In this document: positions 7,042 to 16,484 of the stretch, in pieces
Layout: every line of letters begins with the position of its first letter
How positions within the stretch are numbered: the stretch's first letter is position 1
Assembly: GCA_964618785.1 (NCBI GenBank)
Contig: CAZUCY010000041.1
Span: 1 to 26,627, forward strand
Reading direction: 5' to 3'
DNA length: 26,627 nucleotides
Source: FEN-1297 sp964618785
GTDB taxonomy: Bacteria > Bacteroidota > Ignavibacteria > Ignavibacteriales > Ignavibacteriaceae
The notes under the pieces: generated by a model
What the model saw: only the letters and a program-made list of their open reading frames with translations
Database searches by the model: none
What the model was told of the DNA's origin: nothing
Made by a program: the position numbers and the translations under genes

Positions 7042-9816
7042 TTACATTTTCCGGGTTAGTTTAAACAATCTTGTCTGCCCGGTCTCGAATGGACAAGAAA
7101 AACTTTTTCCATTCCCTGTCCAACCATCATATAAATCATGTGCATTAACAAAATATTGCCAATTTAAAATAACATCCCCTGGCGTGCTGCTTGTTATAGC
7201 AACAAGTTCCTTTGAGGCATGAATTGAAAATCCTATAGGAGCATAACAATGAACGCCTGCCTTCTCCACTAACTTCCGTAGCATACCGGTTTCGTTTGAT
7301 TTATCAATACCCGGTATCAGAACAGTTTTTTCACCCGCCTTAATAATCTTATTAAGCTTTATTTCGTCTGCAGGAGCGGGAGAGTGACATCCCGCAATTA
7401 CTACAAGTTTAGTTCTCTCAGGTAGTTTGTCTAAATCAGACATCAGCCACACGCCCACAGGAGCCCCGGTGAGAGCAAGACTTAAAAGAAGTTGTTTATT
7501 GATAATGAGTTTCTTTGAATCCGGTGGAGTATGTGCAAAAGAATTATCATCTACTATGAAGGCAATTTCCTCTACAGGGCTCCTATCAAGGCTTATTGTA
7601 CCTTTATAGATTTCGTCAAGCTTTTTAAATTCGTTCTGAAGTCCATCATCATGATGCCAGCTTGTCATAAGTGAGAACTTTCCTTCCATTACGCCGTAAA
7701 CAGCGCATTGGGCAGTTACCCTATGATGCATCGAGTAAGCGCCTTTCCTGGGATCCTTTTTGTCATATAACCCAAGATTATACCATATTCCCGGGTGAAG
7801 CCAGGAAAACAGATCATTCTCATCTAAGAATAGTTTCCCCTTAGCCTGTAAGCTGTTAACAGTAGTTGTAAAGGCGCTATATCCGCCGGATAATTGTCTG
7901 AAATCTAAAATGGGAATCCCTGCAAGAAAGTCTACATCTTTATCGTCAATTAGTCTGCGTAAACCAAATTGCCCGGCAAGCGACTGCCTTGGCTCTCCAG
8001 CAAGTTGAATTACATATCCATAGAAAACTCCAACCATTGATCTTCCTTCAGTTTCATCCTTTACTATTTTAGCAAAGTGGCATATAGTATTTGCCGTTAG
8101 ATCGGAATAAAACTGATTGTATTCAGCAGCTAGCCTACCATCGGGAGTACCGGGATATATCTCATTCCCTTCGGACTTGCGGACATCCGGAGACGGAATT
8201 AAATTTCCTTCAGTCCTGTTTAACCACTTCGCAAACGCTGCCTGATTCACTTTACTATAATCGGAATACATACCGTCATTACATCCCCATGCAAACCATT
8301 CCTCGGTGACTTCACTAGTAAGCATAAATCCTATCATTCGATCTGCCCAGGGTTGAGACTTACAAAACCTGATGAGTTTTCGAAGAGCTTTCTCCTGGTC
8401 TCTCTTCCATGCCTCAGATGCTAACGAAATGCACCGGGAACTAGTTTCCTCCCATGCCAAATCTCCTTCATCTGTCCTTATGCGAACGAGTTCATCCAAA
8501 TGCTCCTCAATCCAGAATGGAGGCAAATTAAGTGACACTCTAAGACATATTTTCGCATCAGGATTACCCTGAAGTGAAAAATTCACTCGTTCTGTAAGTT
8601 CGCTGAAGTCAAACTTATCCGGGGCTATCCAAGTTGATGCAGCAATATGATGCAAATGGCTTCCGGCACAAGTGGGCACAATGAATAAATTAGCCCCATG
8701 TTTTCCAAATTCTGTTACATTCCCTGGTTGATAATCATAAGACGAATATCCTTGCCACGCAAATGGTTTTCCATCTACGAAAAGCGCCGGACGTCCGTTA
8801 TAATTTCTTCGTTCAGTTTTTGCGAGCTGAGGCGTTAAAGTGTTTATCACCCGAACCTTTTCTTCCGGACCTTTTATACGATATCCGTCCGCTACAAGTC
8901 CTAAAACATATTCACCCTTGGAAATCCACCAGGGAACTTTTCGCCGGATCATGGTCTCATCTTCACCCAATCTTATTCGCCAAACAACCCATTTGCCGTT
9001 TCGCAGTTCAAGGTCAAGAGTTCTGCCTCCAATATTTCCCTTAAGATCAAGTTTAAACTCCACTTCTTTTCCGGCAGTTATTACAGGAGAAGTGACAAGT
9101 TCTTTCAATTCAAGTTCAGAAGCATACGAATAAAAAACAGTAAACCGGGAAAAATTAAGTTGGTAAGCAACTACAGGTTTTAAACCTTCCACAATTAAAA
9201 AAGCGCTCACCGGAAATCTAGGCTCTTTTATCTCTGTCAATTCTGAACAATAAACATCGGATAATAAGAAAGTCAACTCACGTTCTTCACCCGGTTTCAG
9301 AATCTGTCCCTTCCCAACTACCCAGCGAAGTGTTTTATATTCGTTACCGGATTTCCACGCCATTTCACTAAATTCAATTTTAGCAATAACTGGTTCAGAA
9401 GAATGATTGGAGGCTATAAGTGAAATTCTATCGGGCCTGCGTCTGATTCTTTCTTCATCCGACATAAAAACTAACCCTGTGGATTCTGTTTCCTTCGACT
9501 TTATTCGCCATTGAGTATTGTGGTGTCCGTTCTCTTCTATTAGTTTAAGTTCATTTTCTATGAATAAAGATGCACGGCTTTTTACGTCCTCTTTTATTTG
9601 ACAGCCGTCAAGAGTTTCAAATACGGACCACTTATCTTCAGTTGGACTCGAGAATGCATCATCGGGATATAATTCTTCTTTTAATAATCCGGATTTATTC
9701 ATTATTTCACGGCTTCGGCCAACAAGTGCTCTCGGTATGACGGTACTTGCGGCTGCTATTACAAAAGTATTTCGTATAAATTTGCGTCGGGTTATTTTCT
9801 TTTTAAACATCGGCAT
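7042..9816 (-). CDS. Tat-exported GH42-like glycoside hydrolase (clan GH-A type)
   Basis: Protein of 924 residues. The N-terminus has a twin-arginine signal (TRRKFIRN, R10-R11) followed by a hydrophobic run to about residue 30, so it is probably exported folded. Residues about 60-325 are beta-rich. From about 335 (GRPALFVDGKPFAWQGYS) a TIM barrel begins as in GH42/GH35-type enzymes. GFMLTSEVTEEW (496-507) offers E502, E505 or E506 as acid/base, and LFLDENDLFSW (662-672) offers E666 as nucleophile. The C-terminal part (from about 750) with IVDDNSF and LVVIAGCHSPAP resembles the glutamine-amidotransferase-like domain that follows the barrel in GH42 proteins. The acid/base region lacks the usual Asn-Glu pair, so activity and family are uncertain. 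AAGGAAAGGG precedes two possible ATGs (9816 and 9810). It is the only Tat substrate seen here. Confidence 0.88.
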   Translation of the reverse strand: MPMFKKKITRRKFIRNTFVIAAASTVIPRALVGRSREIMNKSGLLKEELYPDDAFSSPTEDKWSVFETLDGCQIKEDVKSRASLFIENELKLIEENGHHNTQWRIKSKETESTGLVFMSDEERIRRRPDRISLIASNHSSEPVIAKIEFSEMAWKSGNEYKTLRWVVGKGQILKPGEERELTFLLSDVYCSELTEIKEPRFPVSAFLIVEGLKPVVAYQLNFSRFTVFYSYASELELKELVTSPVITAGKEVEFKLDLKGNIGGRTLDLELRNGKWVVWRIRLGEDETMIRRKVPWWISKGEYVLGLVADGYRIKGPEEKVRVINTLTPQLAKTERRNYNGRPALFVDGKPFAWQGYSSYDYQPGNVTEFGKHGANLFIVPTCAGSHLHHIAASTWIAPDKFDFSELTERVNFSLQGNPDAKICLRVSLNLPPFWIEEHLDELVRIRTDEGDLAWEETSSRCISLASEAWKRDQEKALRKLIRFCKSQPWADRMIGFMLTSEVTEEWFAWGCNDGMYSDYSKVNQAAFAKWLNRTEGNLIPSPDVRKSEGNEIYPGTPDGRLAAEYNQFYSDLTANTICHFAKIVKDETEGRSMVGVFYGYVIQLAGEPRQSLAGQFGLRRLIDDKDVDFLAGIPILDFRQLSGGYSAFTTTVNSLQAKGKLFLDENDLFSWLHPGIWYNLGLYDKKDPRKGAYSMHHRVTAQCAVYGVMEGKFSLMTSWHHDDGLQNEFKKLDEIYKGTISLDRSPVEEIAFIVDDNSFAHTPPDSKKLIINKQLLLSLALTGAPVGVWLMSDLDKLPERTKLVVIAGCHSPAPADEIKLNKIIKAGEKTVLIPGIDKSNETGMLRKLVEKAGVHCYAPIGFSIHASKELVAITSSTPGDVILNWQYFVNAHDLYDGWTGNGKSFSCPFETGQTRLFKLTRKM

Positions 9817-10001
9817 TTCCCTTTCCTTATTAGTGACTATTCAATATAGAGGTTATGTAGAATTTGAAAGATTATTAAATATAAATTAAACAAATTGACT
9901 AGAATAAGTATGCAATTAGGAGTCAGGCAGAAAAATTTATTTATCCGAAATCATTTGCAGATGCTTTTAAATATTCTGCTTTTTCACATTCATTGTTTTT
10001 T
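9817..10001. other. 185-base spacer
   Basis: AT-rich spacer between the 401-residue unknown gene and the GH42-like gene. All minus-strand frames are broken by stops and I see no coding remnant. The strong purine tract before 9816 is the ribosome binding site of the next gene. It is one of the larger gaps of the cluster and could hold an internal promoter. Confidence 0.4.
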
Positions 10002-11207
10002 TTATTTTTCCAACCAATTATGCATAGCCTCAATTGCACCCGGTGTTTTGGCTTCGAATTGATGTCCCTTATGTTCCCACCAACCAAAAATGCAGATAAC
10101 TTTAGCGCCTCTGTCTGCAAGTTTGCTTAAAAACTGAAATGCTCCATTCTCACTGCGTGTTGCATCCGAAAGCTCAATCTCGACAGCTCCCCAGGCAGAA
10201 TACCCTAAATTATTATATACCTGTGATGTAGTGTCTAAGTTGATCACAAAATCCGCTGCAGTTACTCCGGGACGAGAGTACGGATTTGCCGCTTCCTCTA
10301 ATGGAAGAACCCGGCCGTCGCTGAATGGGACTGGCGATTCCGATTCAGTCATGCTGGATACCGCAGTAAAATGAGTGTATATACGATCCTTTGGCACTCC
10401 GCATTTGAAACAAACGTTGGACCAAAATGCTGCATAATCATGCACAACCAGAGCCATCAAATCGTGTATAACCTGCGCTTCTGTCTTATTCTCCATAACG
10501 GCAAGTTGTTTTACCGAATCTGAGGTGTAACCTCTGGCTGTTAGAGCTGCATAACCAGTGTTAACTTCGTCGCTATCACTGTATGTCACACCATTATATG
10601 TAGGCAAGGGGTTTAAATTAATCACCCCGGTGCCCTTCATAGTATAGTAACCTGATTCCCATCCAACTACCAAACCGGCGAAGAGGTAGCCACGACCTTC
10701 TGAATTCCATTTCCGCAGCCTGGCTACTATAAGTGGAAGAATCCCCTCCTGCAGACGTTCTTTAATGTCTGCACGAAACTCCGGACTCTCATAATTTCTA
10801 GGCGCTTCTACCCAGAACCACGTTCCCCAATTAATCCATCGCCGTTTAACCAATGAACCATGACTTTGTCCGGCCGTTGGCCAGTTGGTCCATTCTACAA
10901 GTTTAGGATCCGATGACGGTAGATTGTAATTCCAATCATCCAGTTGAAAGAGCACAGGGTAGCCGGTTTGTTCAGCTGTATCCAAAGCCTGTGTTACCTG
11001 TGCGCGTAATTCTCTGACTGGTGTTATAAGTGTTTTTAACAATATACTAAAGGCTATATGTCGGTTGCTGGATTTCGGCCTGGGGGTAAATTGCTGGGTG
11101 AATGATCCCGGCCAGCCAAGTATTGTTAGGTATGTCGGATCATTGGACTGAGCCGGTAACGTTACGCTTAAAAGAAAAAATACACAAGAAATAATAATTT
11201 TTTTCAT
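10002..11207 (-). CDS. secreted protein of unknown function, possibly a TIM-barrel hydrolase
   Basis: Protein of 401 residues with a clear signal peptide ending at about PAQ (18-20). I do not recognise the family. Visible marks are an early FQLDDWNYN (87-95), many tryptophans (WINWGTWFW at 124-132), GWESGYY (182-188), IYTHFTAV (276-283), WGAVEIEL (339-346) and IFGWWEHKG (373-381). The spacing of E184 and E343 is what a retaining clan GH-A barrel would have for acid/base and nucleophile, but this is inference. No domain besides the barrel-like core is evident, and there is no lipobox. The ribosome binding site is weak. It sits between the GH36 and GH42-like genes, 75 bases after the former and 185 bases before the latter, so a role in the same glycan breakdown is likely. 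Confidence 0.85.
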   Translation of the reverse strand: MKKIIISCVFFLLSVTLPAQSNDPTYLTILGWPGSFTQQFTPRPKSSNRHIAFSILLKTLITPVRELRAQVTQALDTAEQTGYPVLFQLDDWNYNLPSSDPKLVEWTNWPTAGQSHGSLVKRRWINWGTWFWVEAPRNYESPEFRADIKERLQEGILPLIVARLRKWNSEGRGYLFAGLVVGWESGYYTMKGTGVINLNPLPTYNGVTYSDSDEVNTGYAALTARGYTSDSVKQLAVMENKTEAQVIHDLMALVVHDYAAFWSNVCFKCGVPKDRIYTHFTAVSSMTESESPVPFSDGRVLPLEEAANPYSRPGVTAADFVINLDTTSQVYNNLGYSAWGAVEIELSDATRSENGAFQFLSKLADRGAKVICIFGWWEHKGHQFEAKTPGAIEAMHNWLEK

Positions 11208-11282
11208 AAAATAACTTTCAATAGTTAAATAATGACAATTAACATTAATGTAAATTTTTATATTTTCTTATTTTACACCAAT

Positions 11283-13451
11283 TCAGTTATTTATTTGAAT
11301 AATTGCAGCCATATATTCCTCAGGAAATTCTATTTTTATATTATCATCTCCACGGTATAATTTTATATTCAAATCATCAGGATAAACTAACTTTACTTTG
11401 CCATTTGTAACAATTGGAATATTTACTGATTTATCGCCCTTTAATCGCCATACGGCAATATACTCTTTATTCCCGTTTTTTAAGCCGACAGATACAGGAT
11501 TGATATCATCAGTAATTGAGGGCATTCCCAGCGGGAAAAAAGGTAAAGATTTGTGGATGAATGGCGCAAGCTCTGATTTATATATTTCAATCCCTTTTTT
11601 AACTTCATCAAGACTTTCTTCGGATAATTTATCAAGGTTTCCGCTTAACATTATCCTGCTAAGCATTACACTAACCATATCAAACGAAGTCTCTCTTGCA
11701 TCACTGCCTGAAGTTGGAAATGACCAGACAGCCAACTGTTCGGGTACCACAGCAGCCATTTCTCCCACAAGGATTGATGGAATTTTTTTATAACCGGACT
11801 GGTCGCTGGATGATTGCAATTGTGTTTGAGAAAGCATAGCATAATCCATCCGGCAGCCGCCGCTTGCACAGTTTTCTATAATTAAGCCTGGATATTTATT
11901 GTGAATTGACTCATACCATTTTATAATCGCTCTGTTGTGTTCTAAGAACCCCTGCCCGGGACTGCATGATCCGTCAGCGCCCCAAACGGTACTGTTATAA
12001 TCCATTTTAATATAACCGGCTCCATACTCTTTTACCAAGCGGTCTACTATTGAAGTTAGATAATCTATTACTTCAGGATTTCTAAAATCGAGCATATATG
12101 AGCCATCATCTATATAACGTTTCCCATGCTGCATTAAAAACCAATTGTCGGGTTTATTTTTTAATGGAGAATTGATTCCAACCATTTCAGGTTCCAGCCA
12201 CAATCCCGGGATCATACCTTTATCTTTTATTTTATTTAATAAGGCACTTAATCCCCCGGGAAACCTTGTTTTCGATGCCTGCCACATGCCTACATCGCTA
12301 GCCCAATTATTCTTTTCAGAGTACCACCCTGCGTCAATCACATAATAATCACATTTTACTCTGGCGGCAGCATCAATCAGGGGAATTTCTTTTTCTGTGG
12401 TAGGATCACCCCAAAGACAATTCATGTAGTCATTGAAAATAACGGGGCATGTATTGTAACTATCGTCAGGCTTTATCAGCATTGAGCGTCTATATTCCGT
12501 CAATGCTGCAGCAGCTTCGTCAACACCTCCCTTTACACATCCCAGGGCAACAGGAACTGTCTGATATGATTCACCCGGTTTCAAATTTTTCCATGCATTG
12601 CTATGCATTTCATCCGGGCCGCCGAGATATAAATAAGTACTACTGTCTGCAGTATTAGACATTTCCCAATACCATGATCCGTTATGTTCAATCTGCCAGT
12701 ACCAGGTAATTCCCGCTTTAATATTTGTAACCATACCCATAGGCAAATACCGGATAGTTGACCAAGAGCCTAAATTACTTATACCAGCCCCGGTTAAGTT
12801 AAACAGACCATTTTCGTTCCATCCCAAATCTGAGGGTTTATAAGTATGCCATTGCGCTTCCGATTCCCAACTGTTATAAGCGTAACGAATACGGATATTT
12901 TCTTCAGGAGAACCCGCGGTTATGTTACTATAATTATTTAGAATTGACGAACTAAGGTATCCAATACCTACGTCATCCAGACCTTCATTGATTATTTTTG
13001 TGTATTCCCTTACTGTAGGAGAAGCATCATCTAATTCGTAATACGATTCAACTCTTAGTTTCTTAACAGTATCTTTTTGAACAAGTATCACCTGTTTACC
13101 ATAGGTAGTAACTGATTCTTTTTTCTCGACAAAAAGGAGCCTCATTCCCGGATTACCGCCCGTCAATTTTGTACCATGATGTGAGGCTTGATTTTCCCCT
13201 GTGCACTGTAGAAAAACCACATTCCCGCTTTCACTGCTCCACTTAGGTAATGGATTAATTTCCTTATAGTCAGAAGGCAAAAAAGATGAATTTCTTAAGT
13301 ACTCATTATTATAAAGATAAAAAGAAATTTTTAAATCTTTGTTCCCAAAATAAAAACTGTCAAATGTATTGTTCTTATCTTGTCCTAAAATAGATTGAAC
13401 TGATAATAAAAATGTGAATGAATATATTATCAGTTTGCAAAAAATTTTCAT
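11283..13451 (-). CDS. secreted GH36 alpha-galactosidase (melibiase type)
   Basis: Protein of 722 residues that should remove terminal alpha-galactosyl residues from oligosaccharides by a retaining mechanism. Signal peptide 1-23 (ILGQ). An N-terminal beta-sandwich spans about 25-320. The barrel carries the classic GH36 series: DAGWY (373-377), GLWLEPEMV (416-424), YMLDFRNPEV (452-461), YIKMDYN (480-486) with nucleophile D484, ENCASGGCRMD (526-536), and SSSDQ (547-551) with acid/base D550. A C-terminal beta domain closes the chain. All catalytic marks are intact and the length is normal for the family. GGAG stands 7 bases before the ATG. It lies 64 bases downstream of the six-hairpin gene at 13516-15189. 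Export of a GH36 enzyme fits periplasmic trimming of a galactose-bearing side chain. Confidence 0.95.
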   Translation of the reverse strand: MKIFCKLIIYSFTFLLSVQSILGQDKNNTFDSFYFGNKDLKISFYLYNNEYLRNSSFLPSDYKEINPLPKWSSESGNVVFLQCTGENQASHHGTKLTGGNPGMRLLFVEKKESVTTYGKQVILVQKDTVKKLRVESYYELDDASPTVREYTKIINEGLDDVGIGYLSSSILNNYSNITAGSPEENIRIRYAYNSWESEAQWHTYKPSDLGWNENGLFNLTGAGISNLGSWSTIRYLPMGMVTNIKAGITWYWQIEHNGSWYWEMSNTADSSTYLYLGGPDEMHSNAWKNLKPGESYQTVPVALGCVKGGVDEAAAALTEYRRSMLIKPDDSYNTCPVIFNDYMNCLWGDPTTEKEIPLIDAAARVKCDYYVIDAGWYSEKNNWASDVGMWQASKTRFPGGLSALLNKIKDKGMIPGLWLEPEMVGINSPLKNKPDNWFLMQHGKRYIDDGSYMLDFRNPEVIDYLTSIVDRLVKEYGAGYIKMDYNSTVWGADGSCSPGQGFLEHNRAIIKWYESIHNKYPGLIIENCASGGCRMDYAMLSQTQLQSSSDQSGYKKIPSILVGEMAAVVPEQLAVWSFPTSGSDARETSFDMVSVMLSRIMLSGNLDKLSEESLDEVKKGIEIYKSELAPFIHKSLPFFPLGMPSITDDINPVSVGLKNGNKEYIAVWRLKGDKSVNIPIVTNGKVKLVYPDDLNIKLYRGDDNIKIEFPEEYMAAIIQINN

Positions 13452-13515
13452 ACTTATTCTCCAATAATGTTTACAAATGAATAATTTAATTATTGCTTAA
13501 CTCTTTGGCTTCCAA

Positions 13516-15189
13516 TTAATAGAACCCATTTTTATTCCCAAATTTGTAAATCGAATTAGGATTTACAGACAGGGGATATCTTTTACTATGGTAGTTAAGT
13601 TCAATTTTTTTGGGGTTTACATCAATTCCTGTAACATCTATTATATTACCATAAATATCTGAAACAAAACGGGCTCCTTTGGTAAACTTAAATGCTTCTT
13701 TCCCATTTATTGAACATGTTACTTGATTTTCTTTCGTCGTCATTTTGAATATTTTATTTCCCCACTGTTGAGTATATTTATAATCATATTTATTATCTAA
13801 ACATGACCAATAAATTTTATCTTGGACTATCTCAATACCATATAATTTGGAAATAAATTCCAATGAGGTTAATATAGCCGGGCCGTAATAATCCTGGCTT
13901 GGATAGGTGCTATCCCGATTAATAGAACCTTTGAATGGATTAAATTGCTGCACAAATTTTAGGGAATCTCCGATTATCTTCAAATACTTTGTACCTATCA
14001 TAGTTAATTCTGAATAATGACCATAATTTTCCAGCGCTCTTATTGAACGCTGAAACGTTAAAGCTTCAGGTTGTCCGCTCCAGCTGTTGCCGGAACTATT
14101 TCTAAAGTATGGATTATTTACTGCAATTGACGGTAAAGGAACTGATGTCCAGAATTCATCCGGATTAAGTAAATGATACTTAATAAAATCATCTGCCATT
14201 TCCCGGTCAAAGCTCCCGAAGTACATACACATGAGATTGCTTATAGAAAGTACGTCCATTATCTTGCCAGTTTTATCTCTGTCGTAGCAGGCATGTTTAT
14301 TTGAATCCCATAAATATTCTTTAATTTTTTTGCGTACTTCGTTTGCTTTTTCTCTCCAATAACTTTCTTTACCATTTTTTAATTCATTAGAGATAAGTGA
14401 TAAAACATCCCTTGCTGAATATGAGAAAGACATAACATTCATAGATTCCATCGGAACCGGCATCGCTTTTGAAGTATCAAAAGAATCAATGTGACAATAT
14501 TCTGCCAGTTGCTCCTTCGTCATTCGTTTTATTTTTTCTATCGATGGCGGATAATCGAACGGCCAGGAATTTGGCGATCCTCCATATCGTGTACTAAAAT
14601 CTTCTCCGGTATCCCATATACACCATGTTTCCAAACATCCATTGTCGTTGGAATCCCGGGTCTTCCACAGGAACTCATCAAATTTTTCCAATGATTTATA
14701 TAATTTAATCAAATAAGCTTTATCTTTACCCAGCAAAAAATACAAGTCAAACGCAGGCATTGGAAAACAAAATCCCTGCAGCCAGCCGTAGTAAGGCACT
14801 ATCAAACCGTTCTCATTACTTATAATCCCCGGTAAGCGGCCGTCGTTTCTCTGATAATCAATAAATATCTCGATATTATTTTTTGCAATTTCAAGATTTC
14901 TTTTTGCATACATGACTCCCCCCATCGGCTGTGTTTCCAAGTATACACTATTATACCCGCCTCCTTCTACTAGGACCTTGTATTTACCAAAATATTTTAT
15001 GTTTGCTTCTTCTTTTTCCGAGGCTTCATTAAAAATTTTTTGCAACGTAGTATCTGAAGTTTCAAAAAATACCTTAGTTTTGCTTCTTAAAGAAGCCGGA
15101 TCCATTTTTTTAAATTTACCCTGTCCATTAATATTTTGAATGAGAATCAAAAGAGTGATACTAAAAAGATATAGAGCCCGGCTTTTCAT
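13516..15189 (-). CDS. secreted six-hairpin glycosidase-like protein
   Basis: Protein of 557 residues with a signal peptide (1-23, NINGQ). The body looks like an (alpha/alpha)6 toroid. QPMGGVMYAKRNLEIA (87-102) and QRNDGRLPG (113-121) resemble the first helices of GH63/GH37-like enzymes. NDNGCLETWCIWDTGEDF (181-198) contains D193, E196 and D197 as candidate catalytic acid, and SWSGQPEALTFQR (369-381) and YPSQDYYGPA (429-438) lie where the second catalytic region would be. The final ~90 residues (ending near KRYPLSVNPNSIYKFG) form a small beta domain. I know related bacterial proteins only as predicted glycosidases and cannot give a substrate. AAAGG stands 12 bases before the ATG, a rather long distance. 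It is 73 bases downstream of the esterase gene. Confidence 0.87.
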   Translation of the reverse strand: MKSRALYLFSITLLILIQNINGQGKFKKMDPASLRSKTKVFFETSDTTLQKIFNEASEKEEANIKYFGKYKVLVEGGGYNSVYLETQPMGGVMYAKRNLEIAKNNIEIFIDYQRNDGRLPGIISNENGLIVPYYGWLQGFCFPMPAFDLYFLLGKDKAYLIKLYKSLEKFDEFLWKTRDSNDNGCLETWCIWDTGEDFSTRYGGSPNSWPFDYPPSIEKIKRMTKEQLAEYCHIDSFDTSKAMPVPMESMNVMSFSYSARDVLSLISNELKNGKESYWREKANEVRKKIKEYLWDSNKHACYDRDKTGKIMDVLSISNLMCMYFGSFDREMADDFIKYHLLNPDEFWTSVPLPSIAVNNPYFRNSSGNSWSGQPEALTFQRSIRALENYGHYSELTMIGTKYLKIIGDSLKFVQQFNPFKGSINRDSTYPSQDYYGPAILTSLEFISKLYGIEIVQDKIYWSCLDNKYDYKYTQQWGNKIFKMTTKENQVTCSINGKEAFKFTKGARFVSDIYGNIIDVTGIDVNPKKIELNYHSKRYPLSVNPNSIYKFGNKNGFY

Positions 15190-15262
15190 TTGATTTTATG
15201 ACCTTTCATTACTTATTACAATCGGCTATTATTTTTAAAATAAACATAGTTTCTAAAAGCTG

Positions 15263-16411
15263 TTATTGTTGTATTAATAATCCGGAAATAAACTGCGCAT
15301 ACCATCTGATCAGATAATCATTGGGGTGGTTAATATTATTCCCTGTCATATCTTGATAACTTTTGTGCTTCAACAATTCTTTATGAACTCCTGTCATATC
15401 TGCTATAACAATACCTACACCGGTTAGTGAATTGAGTACCGCCTTATATGATTCTTGAATTTGACTAAAAATTGTGGTCGGATTAGCCAGCATGGTAGAG
15501 ACAAGAATAAATTCAGCATCTGGATTATACTTACGGATACTATCAATAATAGAATTGATATTTTTCCGGAATTGTTCCGGATCAACTTTAAGAGTACCGT
15601 CATTCATACCGAAGGCAATGATTGTTAAATCAGGTTTTTGAAGCGCTACTTTTGGGACAACATTTTCAGCGCCGTATTTTGACGTTGTTCCTCCAACCCC
15701 AAGATTTACCGAATTAACCGGCGCATGATAATGATATTGCAGATCATAAGTAATCAAATCAGCCCATGTTGGCATAAAGGGAGGTACGTTTAATAATCCC
15801 AATCCGCTTGCATTTGCACCTTCCGTTATACTATCCCCGTAGTCAACTATCTTAAGCGTATCTTTTTTCAGCAGTTTTGAAATAGTTTTGGGGAGGAGAG
15901 TTTCTGCAAATACAGGCACAGGACCTTTCCACTTTTCATTTTTTTCACGTACATAAGTCACTTTGAGTTGTTTTGAAGCGAAAAAAAATCCTTCTTTAAA
16001 TAGTACATATGTCCCTGGTTCAACTCCGGGCTGAGACCAGCCAGGTCTCTCTTTATTAAAAGATAATTCCTTTTTATCAAAATAGGGCGCTGAAGAACCG
16101 ACAGGTAGCGCAATCTTTTCGTTTTTATAAGTCCAATCAATTCCGTTCTTAAATTCTTTTTTCAAATATCCATCTTTAACCGAAATAATTTTTTTAGCCT
16201 TAAAAAGAAGTTTGGCTTCGGCCGGGCTGTTTCCTTCTTTTAAGGGTTGAATTGTTTCGTCGTAAATTGTATCTGCTTTCCAGAATGGCTCCAGATAATG
16301 GGACATATTAAAATATTGTTTCCATCTTATTGCTGAAGCAGTGTCCTGCGCTTCAGTTGTACCAAAGGTGTAAAATAATATTGCTGATAATAGAAATGGA
16401 AAATACTTCAT
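15263..16411 (-). CDS. secreted SGNH/GDSL hydrolase, probable carbohydrate acetylesterase
   Basis: Protein of 382 residues: signal peptide 1-22 (TEAQ), a beta-rich N-terminal domain (about 25-160) and an SGNH esterase domain. Block I is YGDSITEG with S194, block II GVGGTT with G241, block III FGMND with N270, and block V NINHPND with H362. The block V position normally held by Asp (three before His) is Asn359, so the triad may work as a Ser-His dyad or use another acid. The fused N-terminal beta domain plus SGNH is seen in acetyl esterases acting on plant or microbial polysaccharides. The likely job is removal of acetyl groups so that the rhamnosidases and galactosidase can act. AAAGG lies 5 bases before the ATG. 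It is 73 bases downstream of the GH78 gene. Confidence 0.92.
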   Translation of the reverse strand: MKYFPFLLSAILFYTFGTTEAQDTASAIRWKQYFNMSHYLEPFWKADTIYDETIQPLKEGNSPAEAKLLFKAKKIISVKDGYLKKEFKNGIDWTYKNEKIALPVGSSAPYFDKKELSFNKERPGWSQPGVEPGTYVLFKEGFFFASKQLKVTYVREKNEKWKGPVPVFAETLLPKTISKLLKKDTLKIVDYGDSITEGANASGLGLLNVPPFMPTWADLITYDLQYHYHAPVNSVNLGVGGTTSKYGAENVVPKVALQKPDLTIIAFGMNDGTLKVDPEQFRKNINSIIDSIRKYNPDAEFILVSTMLANPTTIFSQIQESYKAVLNSLTGVGIVIADMTGVHKELLKHKSYQDMTGNNINHPNDYLIRWYAQFISGLLIQQ

Positions 16412-16484
16412 ATTAACCTTTATTAGTTATTATTTGTAAAAGCTATCACTTAGTTAGTCTTTGCAATTTATATAGATTATAATT

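Noticed and set aside
6869..7222. Plus-strand open frame of 117 codons across the gap between the GH63-like and GH42-like genes
   Set aside because: Both ends overlap well-supported minus-strand genes, and the translation is low-complexity with no signal or domain.
11398..11793. Plus-strand open frame of 131 codons
   Set aside because: It lies wholly inside the GH36 alpha-galactosidase gene on the other strand, whose catalytic motifs are intact. The product has no recognisable features.
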